NCBI GenBank assembly: GCA_028713285.1
Contig: JAQTOP010000009.1
Coordinates: forward strand, 1 to 64,000
Reading direction: 5' to 3'
Length of the DNA stretch: 64,000 bases
Origin: Terrimicrobiaceae bacterium
GTDB taxonomy: Bacteria > Verrucomicrobiota > Verrucomicrobiia > Chthoniobacterales > JAATET01
In this document: one piece after another, positions 35,765 to 43,085 of the stretch
How positions within the stretch are numbered: position 1 is the first letter of the stretch
Layout: the number at the start of each line of letters is the position of its first letter
Translations under genes and position numbers: made by a program
Notes under the pieces: generated by a model
Told to the model about the DNA's origin: nothing
The model's input: only the letters and a program-made list of their open reading frames with translations
Database searches by the model: none

Positions 35765-36670
35765 ATGATGCAAACCGACCTTCTTAGCAATCTCACCGCG
35801 CGTCCGCTATGCTGCGACGGCGCGATGGGAACGCAGCTCCTTGCCCGCGGCCTCGCGGGAGGCGCGTGCGGCATGTTGTGGAATGTGGATCGTCCCGCCG
35901 ATATTCGCGCGATTCACGCCGCGTATCGCCGCGCCGGATGCGACTTGATCACCACCAACTCCTTTGGCGGTTCCGCGTTCGCGCTGGCGCGCCACGGTCT
36001 TGGGGATCGCGTGGACGACCTGAACCGCGCCGCCGCGCAAGTGGCCCGCCAGGCGGCCGGCGAGACCGGATGGGTGCTTGGAGACGTCGGTCCGTTCGGC
36101 GATTTTCTCGAACCGCTCGGCGACACGACGGCGGATGAACTGCTCGACCTGTTCCGCGCGCAAATCGGAGCGCTGGTTGCCGGCGGTGCGGATGCGATTC
36201 TTGTCGAAACCATGAGCGACCCCGCCGAGGCAATCGTTGGGGTTGAAGCCGCAAGGTCATGCTGCCCCGATGTTCCGGTGATTGTTACGTATGCCTTTCA
36301 AAAGACCGCGGCCGGAGAGTTTTGCACGATGATGGGCACGGGCGTGCGCGAGGCCATCCATCGCGCAATTGACGCCGGTGCGCGCATCGCCGGAGCGAAC
36401 TGCGGCACGTCTCTCGATCTCGAAGACTACGTTGAACTCGCAAGGCAGATCGTCGGCGCGGCGGGCGGAACCCCTGTCATCATCCAACCAAACGCCGGCT
36501 CGCCCCGCATGGAAGGCGGACGCACGGTTTACAGCGCCACGCCCGAGGAAATGGCCGCGGCCGCACTGCGACTGCTCGACGCCGGGGTGCGCATCGTCGG
36601 CGGATGTTGCGGCACCACGCCCGACCACCTGGCGGCCATCGGCTCGGCCCTCAAAACCAGGACTACCTGA
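35765..36670 (+). CDS. Stand-alone homocysteine S-methyltransferase (MetH N-domain type)
   Basis: 301-residue zinc methyltransferase of the Hcy-binding family, equivalent to the first module of MetH. The zinc cysteines are Cys213 (GANCGTS) and Cys281-Cys282 (GGCCGTTPDH); the N-terminus CCDGAMGTQLL and TNSFGGS are family motifs. It would pass a methyl group to homocysteine, forming methionine. It lacks folate, B12 and activation modules, but it is divergently adjacent to the MtaC-like corrinoid gene, which could supply methylcobamide. The alternatives are S-methylmethionine or betaine as donor. Confidence 0.88.
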   Translation: MMQTDLLSNLTARPLCCDGAMGTQLLARGLAGGACGMLWNVDRPADIRAIHAAYRRAGCDLITTNSFGGSAFALARHGLGDRVDDLNRAAAQVARQAAGETGWVLGDVGPFGDFLEPLGDTTADELLDLFRAQIGALVAGGADAILVETMSDPAEAIVGVEAARSCCPDVPVIVTYAFQKTAAGEFCTMMGTGVREAIHRAIDAGARIAGANCGTSLDLEDYVELARQIVGAAGGTPVIIQPNAGSPRMEGGRTVYSATPEEMAAAALRLLDAGVRIVGGCCGTTPDHLAAIGSALKTRTT

Positions 36671-36675
36671 AAAAT

Positions 36676-37680
36676 ATGAATTCCCGCGAACGCTACATCC
36701 ACATGCTCGAAGGCCGCGAGGTGGACATTGTTCCGCGCATCCCGATCCTCATGGGCTTCGCCGCGCATTTCATCGGCTCGAATTACGCGGCGTTTGCCTC
36801 GGACCATCGCGTGCTTGTGGAAGCCAACATTCGCTGCGCGGAGGCGTTTGGAATCGACCAGATGAATACGATGTCCGATCCGTATCGCGAGACGCAGGGC
36901 TTCGGCGCGGAAATCATCTACGAAGAGCATGGCGTCCCGCGCTGCCTGCGCCCTCCTTTCGAGGATGAACTGAATCCCGCTTCCATCCGGAAACCCGATC
37001 CGCTGACTTCCGCGCGCATGCGCGACCGGATTGACGCCGTGCGCGAATACAAGCGCCGCGTCGGCGGCCAATACTCCATCATGGGCTGGGTCGAGGGGCC
37101 CGCCGCCGAGGCCGCCGATCTGCGCGGCCTGGAAAATTTTCTTTGCGATTTGATGGAAGAGCCGGAACTGGCCTGCGAATTGATGGATCTCTGCGTGGAT
37201 CTTGCCATCGACTTTGCCCGCGCCCAGGTCGAGAACGGCGCGGATACCATCGGCGTCGGCGATGCGATTTGCAGCCAGATGTCGGCGGAACTGTATCGCA
37301 CCCTGGTCTGGCCCCGTGAGCAGCGGCTCGTGGACGCGATTCGCGCGATGGGTGTTTACGTGAGGCTGCACATTTGCGGCAACATCACGCACCTGCTGCC
37401 GTTCCTTGCGAAACTCGACGTGAACATCGTCGATATCGACTGGCTCGTGGACATGCGGCAGGCGCGCGACGTGCTCGGGCAGGGCAAGGTGCTCGCCGGG
37501 AATCGCGATCCGGTCGCGTCCGTTCTTCGCGGCGCACCCGAAAGTATTCGCGGGGAATTCCGGGAAATTTACATGAATGTCGGAAACCGCTACATGGTGA
37601 ACGCCGGCTGCGAAATCCCGCCCGGCACACCGCACGAGAACGTGCGCGCCGTCTGCGCGCCGATTCCGTTTCGCAGGTAG
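36676..37680 (+). CDS. UroD/MtaA-family methyltransferase with complete zinc motif (copy 3)
   Basis: 334 residues from ATG 36676, 5 bp after the homocysteine methyltransferase gene, so they form one operon. The full MtaA-type zinc set is present: His232 and Cys234 in RLHICGNITH and Cys312 in VNAGCEIPPGTP. Bacteria lack coenzyme M metabolism of the methanogen type, so the acceptor would be another thiol or tetrahydrofolate, or the enzyme may act on a methylated substrate. Of the four UroD-like proteins here this is the most likely active methyl-transfer partner of MtaC. Confidence 0.88.
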   Translation: MNSRERYIHMLEGREVDIVPRIPILMGFAAHFIGSNYAAFASDHRVLVEANIRCAEAFGIDQMNTMSDPYRETQGFGAEIIYEEHGVPRCLRPPFEDELNPASIRKPDPLTSARMRDRIDAVREYKRRVGGQYSIMGWVEGPAAEAADLRGLENFLCDLMEEPELACELMDLCVDLAIDFARAQVENGADTIGVGDAICSQMSAELYRTLVWPREQRLVDAIRAMGVYVRLHICGNITHLLPFLAKLDVNIVDIDWLVDMRQARDVLGQGKVLAGNRDPVASVLRGAPESIRGEFREIYMNVGNRYMVNAGCEIPPGTPHENVRAVCAPIPFRR

Positions 37681-37709
37681 GGAATCTGCGCGACGGCTCT
37701 CCTGGCCGG

Positions 37710-38600
37710 TTACAAAGCCTGCGCGTGTTTTGCGAGCGACCGCTGACAGGCGCGCGGCGACTGGCCGGTGTATCGTTTGAAGACGGTTGCGAAGTATTGT
37801 GACGAGGAGAAGCTCAACCGGAAGGCGGTGTCGGTGACGGTGATTCCGGGTTGGGCGAGCAGTTTTTTTGCCGCGGAAATCTTGCAGCGCAACACATACT
37901 CGGCGGGCGGGATGCCAATCTCCTGTTTGAAGCGCGTTTTGAACCGCGAGACGGACAACGCCGCGCGCTCGGCCAGTTCCCCGACGGTCAGCGGTTCTTC
38001 GATCTGCGCTTCGATGTGGCGCAGCAAGTCGTTGATGCCCCTCGAGAGGGCGGCCTTCGGCTGCTGGCGTGAGCATTCGAGAAATTTCAGGAGAAACTCC
38101 ACCAGCTTCGAGTTGATGAAAACACGGCGCAACGGGTCCCCTGCGGAGCGGGCGGCGGACATGATTTCATCCAGCAGTGTCTGGAGCAGCGGGACCCCGG
38201 CGAAATGCCGATGGGGAATCGCCAGCAGTTGCGCCACCAATTTGCGGGTATCGACCGGCTGACAGTTCAGGAATCGCGCGGGTTTGCGAGGCAGGGTGAA
38301 AAGTATCCAGTAAAGGACGCCCTTTTCCTGGGGTGCTTCGCCGGAACTGTGCTTCTCGTCGGGAAACGTGACAAACATATCCCCGCCGCGAAGCACATAG
38401 TCGCGTCGTCCCACCCGGTAAATCTGCGTGCCCTTGGCGAGAAAGCATATTTCCATTGCGCCGCGGTGCGCGTGCTGCACCAGGCAGGGGTGTGCGTTTG
38501 TGTAGTTGTAGCGGCCCACCATCGGCACTTCAGGAATGCCCAGGGGCCGCAAGTCGTGGGCGATCCTTTCGTGCAGTTGCGTTGTGATTGAGCCCGCCAC
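37710..38600 (-). CDS. AraC-family transcriptional regulator
   Basis: 296 residues from a GTG at 38598-38600. There is a cupin-like N-terminal domain (HAHRGAMEICFLAKGTQIYRV, GDMFVTFPDEKHSSGEAP) and a C-terminal AraC DNA-binding domain (LTVGELAERAALSVSRFKTRFKQEIGIPP; DTAFRLSFSSSQYFATVFKRYTGQSP). The gene is convergent with UroD-like copy 3 and divergent from the desaturase gene, 65 bp apart, which is its likely target. The open frame runs upstream into the desaturase gene, so a start inside the gap is preferred. Confidence 0.88.
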   Translation of the reverse strand: MAGSITTQLHERIAHDLRPLGIPEVPMVGRYNYTNAHPCLVQHAHRGAMEICFLAKGTQIYRVGRRDYVLRGGDMFVTFPDEKHSSGEAPQEKGVLYWILFTLPRKPARFLNCQPVDTRKLVAQLLAIPHRHFAGVPLLQTLLDEIMSAARSAGDPLRRVFINSKLVEFLLKFLECSRQQPKAALSRGINDLLRHIEAQIEEPLTVGELAERAALSVSRFKTRFKQEIGIPPAEYVLRCKISAAKKLLAQPGITVTDTAFRLSFSSSQYFATVFKRYTGQSPRACQRSLAKHAQAL

Positions 38601-38665
38601 GTTTGATTTTGTACTGCGGTACGCGCCTGAAAGCCAGTCGCGATCTTCCGGGTTAGGCTGTCGGC
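38601..38665. promoter_or_regulatory. Divergent promoter region between AraC regulator and desaturase
   Basis: 65 bp between opposite starts; it includes TTTGATTTTGTACTGCGG and GGGTTAGGCTG. It is short enough that the two promoters and any operator must overlap. No element could be assigned with confidence. Confidence 0.3.
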
Positions 38666-39682
38666 ATGAATCCAGAACGAAAACAGCAGCCGGTGGATTG
38701 GTACCGGACCCCGGTGAGATCCGACCTTCTAAAAGGCCTTCACGAGCGCAGTGACGCGCGGGGGTGGATGCAATCCCTCGGCTATCTCGGCCTGCTCGTC
38801 CTGACGGGCGGCCTGGCCTTCTACGCCGCGGGCCACTGGCCGGTCCCGGTGCTGATCGCCCTCCTCCTTCTTCACGGCACATTCTATGCCTTTCAGATCA
38901 ACGCCGTTCATGAACTCGGCCACGGGACCGTCTTCAAGACGAAAATCCTGAACCGCGTGTTCCTGCCAATCTTCGCCTTCCTTGGCTGGATCAACTTCGA
39001 GATGTTCGAGAAGAGCCACGCGCGGCATCACAGATACACGTTGCACCCGCCCGAAGATCTGGAGGTCGTGCTCCCGATCAGGATTCTCGTCAGCCGATTC
39101 TTCCTCCAAAGCTCCTTCAACCCGATGGAATTGATTCGGCTGGTCAAATACAACCTCCTCATCGCATTGGGAAAATTTTCGGGCGAGTGGGAGTTGAAGC
39201 TCTTTCCGGACGATGATCCGGAGCGCCAGCCGCCGATCCGCTGGGCACGCATCCTCCTCGTCGGACACGGGTTGATTTTGATCACCTCCATCTATTTCCA
39301 CTTATGGATGATTCCCGTGCTTGTCACCTTTGCCCCGTTTTATGCCGGCTGGCTGTTTTTCCTCTGCAACAACACCCAACACAACGGATTGCAGGACAAC
39401 GTGTCGGACTTCCGGCTCTGCTGCCGGACATTCACTGTCAACCCGGTCGTGCAATTCATCTACTGGCACATGAACTATCATATCGAGCACCACATGTATG
39501 CCGCCGTGCCCTGTTACAATTTGGGTAAATTGCACGAGTTGATCAAATATGACCTGCCTCCCTGTCCACACGGCTTGATCGCGACATGGAAGGAAATTGC
39601 CGCCATTCAGCGGCGGCAGGAAGCGGATCCCGCCTATCAATACAAGGCCCCTCTTCCGTCCACGCAACTTGCTGGATATTGA
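38666..39682 (+). CDS. Membrane fatty-acid-desaturase-type di-iron oxygenase
   Basis: 338 residues with two hydrophobic hairpins and the three histidine boxes of the di-iron desaturase/hydroxylase superfamily: His82-ELGH, His118-ARHH and His272-IEHH (NYHIEHHMY). It sits in the inner membrane and uses O2. It is not obviously a lipid desaturase; similar proteins hydroxylate or demethylate small substrates. It is divergent from an AraC regulator and followed 53 bp later by UroD-like copy 4, so the pair is probably one operon within the methyl-transfer locus. Confidence 0.88.
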   Translation: MNPERKQQPVDWYRTPVRSDLLKGLHERSDARGWMQSLGYLGLLVLTGGLAFYAAGHWPVPVLIALLLLHGTFYAFQINAVHELGHGTVFKTKILNRVFLPIFAFLGWINFEMFEKSHARHHRYTLHPPEDLEVVLPIRILVSRFFLQSSFNPMELIRLVKYNLLIALGKFSGEWELKLFPDDDPERQPPIRWARILLVGHGLILITSIYFHLWMIPVLVTFAPFYAGWLFFLCNNTQHNGLQDNVSDFRLCCRTFTVNPVVQFIYWHMNYHIEHHMYAAVPCYNLGKLHELIKYDLPPCPHGLIATWKEIAAIQRRQEADPAYQYKAPLPSTQLAGY

Positions 39683-39735
39683 CAAACACGGCAGGGCTTT
39701 TCTCCATCCCCATCCAATCCCCTCATCAAACGACT

Positions 39736-40953
39736 ATGTCCCTTCCAGGCTGCCTGCCCACCGACCGTTTCGCTCACTCCGATTTCGCCCGCTTTGATTT
39801 TGCCGCGCACAATGCCGAACAGGCCGGGATGTGGGACGCTTTCAATGCGGGCCGCCCGACGACGCGCATCCCGATCATTCTCGGCACCAACACGCGGTAC
39901 TTCATTTACAACGGGAGCGCCAATCCGGACGGGCTGGACTTCCGAGGCTATTCCGAAGACCCGGACGTCATGTTCGACGCGCAATTGCGGTTCCAACGCT
40001 GGAGCAAGTTCAATCTGCTCCAGGATATTGAACTTGGGTTGCCGGAAAAATGGACCATTTCGCCGGATTTTCAGAACTATCGCGAAGCAGCGTGGTTTGG
40101 ATGCGAAATCCACTACTTTCCCGGCCAGGTGCCCGACACGATGCCCGATTTCGCCGATGCGCCGGAGCGGGCAATGGAAAACGGCGTCCCGGATCCATTT
40201 GGCGGGCTGATGGCGCGCGGTGTGGAGTATTGGGAGCACTACAAGGCGCGGGCCGAACGGGAGACATTTCTGGATCGACCGGTCGAGGCTGCGGTTCCGG
40301 GGTATGGAATCGGCACCGACGGCCCGATGACCGTCGCGTGCAATTTGTTCGGCGCCGACTTCGTCTGCGAGACGATGGCGGATGACCCCGATCGCTTGCA
40401 CAAGCTTCTGGACTTCGTCACGGAAGCCACCATTCAGCGGATGATTGCATGGCGGAAGTTTTGTGGACTTCCCGTGCCGCAGGAAGACGGTTTTGGCTTC
40501 GCGGATGACAGCATCGCGCTGATCTCGACCGCGATGTATCGCGAGCACGTGCTTCCGCATCATCGCCGCCTCTGCGACGCACTGAGCGGACCGTCGTCGT
40601 CCCGGGGCATTCACCTCTGCGGCGATGCCACACGTCATTTCAAGACATTGGTCGAAGAATTGAACATCCATTCGTTCGACACCGGCTTTCCGGTGAATTT
40701 TTGCGCGATGCGACGCGAGCTCGGCCCGGAGGTGCGCCTTCAGGGCGGACCGCATGTGGATTTCCTCATGCGCGCCACCCCCGGCGAAGTGCGCGAGGAG
40801 GTGCGGCACATTCTCGATTCCGGGATTCTGGAGGGCGGGCGGTTTCTGCTCCGCGAGGGCAACAATCTCGCGCCCTACACACCACTGGAAAACACCGAGG
40901 CGATGTATCACGCGGGACGCGAGTTCGGAAAAATCGCGGACCAACGTGATTGA
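39736..40953 (+). CDS. UroD/MtaA-family protein, long form (copy 4)
   Basis: 405 residues, about 50 longer than copies 1-3, with an extended N-terminus that contains DAFNAGRPTTRIPIILGTNTR in place of the usual first strand. The HxC motif is kept (His293 and Cys295 in GIHLCGDATRHF), but the third ligand region reads LREGNNLAPYTP, with Asn instead of Cys. The ATG at 39736 is chosen from the spacing to the desaturase stop and from family length. Its function may be methyl transfer from a substrate specific to the desaturase operon; this is inference. Confidence 0.82.
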   Translation: MSLPGCLPTDRFAHSDFARFDFAAHNAEQAGMWDAFNAGRPTTRIPIILGTNTRYFIYNGSANPDGLDFRGYSEDPDVMFDAQLRFQRWSKFNLLQDIELGLPEKWTISPDFQNYREAAWFGCEIHYFPGQVPDTMPDFADAPERAMENGVPDPFGGLMARGVEYWEHYKARAERETFLDRPVEAAVPGYGIGTDGPMTVACNLFGADFVCETMADDPDRLHKLLDFVTEATIQRMIAWRKFCGLPVPQEDGFGFADDSIALISTAMYREHVLPHHRRLCDALSGPSSSRGIHLCGDATRHFKTLVEELNIHSFDTGFPVNFCAMRRELGPEVRLQGGPHVDFLMRATPGEVREEVRHILDSGILEGGRFLLREGNNLAPYTPLENTEAMYHAGREFGKIADQRD

Positions 40954-41035
40954 TTGGGAGAACAAGCCTCAAGCCGCCGGCGCCTTTGCAACGATTGATC
41001 AATGAACGGCTGGAAAGAGTCATCACGCGTGAGCT

Positions 41036-41863
41036 TCACCCGGGCACTGACAACGTGCGAAACTGCGTGGGCGAACGCCCGGTGATTTGCTTGAACCGGC
41101 GGGAGAAATGGAATTCGTCGTTGAATCCCAGTTTCGCCGCGATTTCCTTGTTGGTCAGCCGCCCCTCATGCACCAGCCGGCAGCCTCGCTCGATCACTCG
41201 CGTCATCCGGTAGCGCCATGGCGGGGCACCCGCAAGTCGGGCGAATTTTTTGCGAAAGGTCTCCACAGATATGCCGAGCCGCCGAGGCACATCCTCGACG
41301 TACAGTTCCTCTCCGATGCCGGCATCGAGCAGTTCGCAGGCGCGGGCGAGCCATTCCTCATCGCGGGCGGCGGCGGGATTGCGTTGGTAATGGGTGAACA
41401 CGCCGGACAGCACCGACTGCAATCTGCACACACGCTCCAGGGCCGGCAAATTTGGTGCGACGACTTCTTCAAACCGCCGCAGCCAGTATTCCAGCGGTTC
41501 CAGGTGGTAGATGGGCGCATCGGGCGCCAGGACACCGCGTTTGCGCCAGAGATCGAATACCGGCCCGTCGAAAACGATGTAGATTTCATCCCAGCGTCCG
41601 CCGGGCGCCGGACTATACCAATGCCCGATGTCGGGAAACAACAGAAGCAGGTCTCCCGCCCGCGCCTCTTTCCGGCGGCCAAGCGCGTCTTCATACCGTC
41701 CCCCTCCACCCACCAGATAGACAATCGCATAACTGCCCAAAATGCGCATTGGCCCGGTCGTTGAACCGGTGCTCTTGCGAATCGTTCCGGCCAGCGTGAT
41801 GCGTCCCAGCGGGCAACCGGCTGCGCTTTGAAAAAGCTGCCGGGTCTGGATGGCGATCGACAT
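41036..41863 (-). CDS. AraC-family transcriptional regulator
   Basis: 275 residues from ATG 41861-41863 (MSIAIQTRQLF). The N-terminal sensing domain has GSYAIVYLVGGGGRYED and GDLLLLFPDIGHWYSPAPGG, and the C-terminal HTH pair is LYVEDVPRRLGISVETFRKKFARLAGAPP and NKEIAAKLGFNDEFHFSRRFKQITGRSP. It is convergent with UroD-like copy 4. Upstream lies a broken PhyH gene in the opposite orientation, the same regulator/oxygenase arrangement as at 30.8 kb, so its original target may be lost. Confidence 0.88.
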   Translation of the reverse strand: MSIAIQTRQLFQSAAGCPLGRITLAGTIRKSTGSTTGPMRILGSYAIVYLVGGGGRYEDALGRRKEARAGDLLLLFPDIGHWYSPAPGGRWDEIYIVFDGPVFDLWRKRGVLAPDAPIYHLEPLEYWLRRFEEVVAPNLPALERVCRLQSVLSGVFTHYQRNPAAARDEEWLARACELLDAGIGEELYVEDVPRRLGISVETFRKKFARLAGAPPWRYRMTRVIERGCRLVHEGRLTNKEIAAKLGFNDEFHFSRRFKQITGRSPTQFRTLSVPG

Positions 41864-41914
41864 GAATTGCCAAAAAATACATGATATTTCCCATGGGAGC
41901 CATTCTTTTTTCGG

Positions 41915-42086
41915 TGGTTCCGGGTCGGTTCGGCACTTCGACTTCACGTGGATGCGGATGATGAAACAGGGAAAGGGCACCGCTCCCCACTGCGACGTCG
42001 TTTACATGGGGCGGGGAGACCGTGAGAAATTGCTGACGGCTTGGATTCCCATGGGAGAGACCGTAGGCGAATTCGGGCATCCGTGA
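41915..42086 (+). pseudogene. Fragment of a phytanoyl-CoA dioxygenase (PhyH)-like gene
   Basis: The plus-strand frame reads FDFTWMRMMKQGKGTAPHCD, then VVYMGRGDREKLLTAWIPMGETVGEFG, a close match by eye to the core of PhyH-type oxygenases, including the HxD iron motif (HCD) and the conserved YMGRG..LTAW.P.G block. Only about 50 residues remain. The frame ends at a stop by 42086, just before a repeat element, and the distal His and the C-terminus are absent. It is not similar enough in detail to the intact gene at 29.9 kb to be a recent duplicate. Confidence 0.55.
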
Positions 42087-42122
42087 ACGTAGGAATCAGC
42101 TCGGAGCTTTCACACTCGGTGC

Positions 42123-42250
42123 GTGTCATTTCGAGCGGGCAAGCACGCCGGCAGAATGTCAGCGCTCCGACCGTGCTCCTGCGAAGCGGCGTCCCTGCAT
42201 TTGCAGGTCTCAATAATCAGCGGGATTCCTCGTTTCGCTCGGAATGACAC
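42123..42250. repeat. 128-bp intergenic element with inverted ends
   Basis: GTGTCATTTCGAGCG at 42123-42137 is the reverse complement, with one mismatch, of CGCTCGGAATGACAC at 42236-42250. The interior also holds GCATTTGCAGG-type short dyads. The layout resembles a REP- or MITE-like repetitive element. It sits between the broken PhyH gene and the next AraC gene and may mark the rearrangement that broke the former. Confidence 0.55.
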
Positions 42251-42329
42251 ATTGCGGACGCTTTTGCTCGGATGCGGGTTGGCGTTGGTCGGCAAATCCG
42301 GAATTGGAATTCGCCCTGTTTGGTTCGCC

Positions 42330-43085
42330 TCAAGGCGCGGGTGCGTTGCCATTGCTGGGCGGCTTCGCGCCGTTCGTTTTGTTCGCCTCGCGGAACTGCC
42401 TTGGCGTCATCTGCTTCGCCTGCTGGAAGACGTGGGTGAAATAACTCTGGTCGCAAAAACCGCACGCGCCGGCAATCTCGGCGAGTGACTGCTCGGTCCT
42501 CAGGAGCAACTCAGACGCCAGATCGACACGGCATTGCCGCATCAGATCGGTGAAGGAGCGACCCGTCCGCTCCCGCAGCAGGCGCGAAAAATGGCTTGGT
42601 GAAATGCCGGCGAATCGCGCGATTTCGTCGCGCGTGACATCGCGTTGCAGATTCTCGCGCATGTAATTGAGCGCTTTCGTGACCATCAACGACGGCGTAA
42701 AATCCTCCTGCCGCTCCATGGCGGCGAACATCCGCTCGAGTGTCGCGCGCAGCCATTGGGCGAGCTGTTCGTCATCGTCGATCCCCGCGAGTTCCGTGAT
42801 GCATTGGAAATTCATCCCGAGGACGTCCGCCTGGGCCGCGCCAGCTTCGACCGCCGCGCGGGAAATCATCACCACGAGTTCCAAGAGCAAGCCCTTGAGG
42901 AGATCGCTCCGTTCCTGTCCAGCACTGTAAATGTGAACCAGCACATGATTGACAATGCGTATGGCCTCCCCGCGGTCGCCGCGTTGAATCGCGGCCAGCA
43001 GCGCGGGCTCCTGGTAGAGATAAAACTCGCGAATCCGGTCGTAGGGCCGGTGTTCGAGGAGTGGGACGGAAGGAAAATCGTTCAT
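42330..43085 (-). CDS. AraC-family regulator without a recognisable N-terminal sensor (PocR C-half-like)
   Basis: 251 residues: a helical N-terminal part (YQEPALLAAIQRGDRGEAIRIVNHVLVHIY) like the linker region of PocR-type regulators, then a standard AraC HTH pair (VTRDEIARFAGISPSHFSRLLRERTGRSF; IAGACGFCDQSYFTHVFQQAKQMTP). No cupin or PocR ligand domain is present. The ATG overlaps the RACo stop by four bases, so it is the third gene of the DUF1638-RACo operon and probably regulates the locus. Confidence 0.85.
   Translation of the reverse strand: MNDFPSVPLLEHRPYDRIREFYLYQEPALLAAIQRGDRGEAIRIVNHVLVHIYSAGQERSDLLKGLLLELVVMISRAAVEAGAAQADVLGMNFQCITELAGIDDDEQLAQWLRATLERMFAAMERQEDFTPSLMVTKALNYMRENLQRDVTRDEIARFAGISPSHFSRLLRERTGRSFTDLMRQCRVDLASELLLRTEQSLAEIAGACGFCDQSYFTHVFQQAKQMTPRQFREANKTNGAKPPSNGNAPAP

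Noticed and set aside
38666-39682. Ordinary fatty acid desaturase assigned to membrane lipid synthesis
   Set aside because: The histidine boxes define only the superfamily; AraC control and pairing with a UroD-like gene make a catabolic substrate at least as likely, so no lipid role was claimed.
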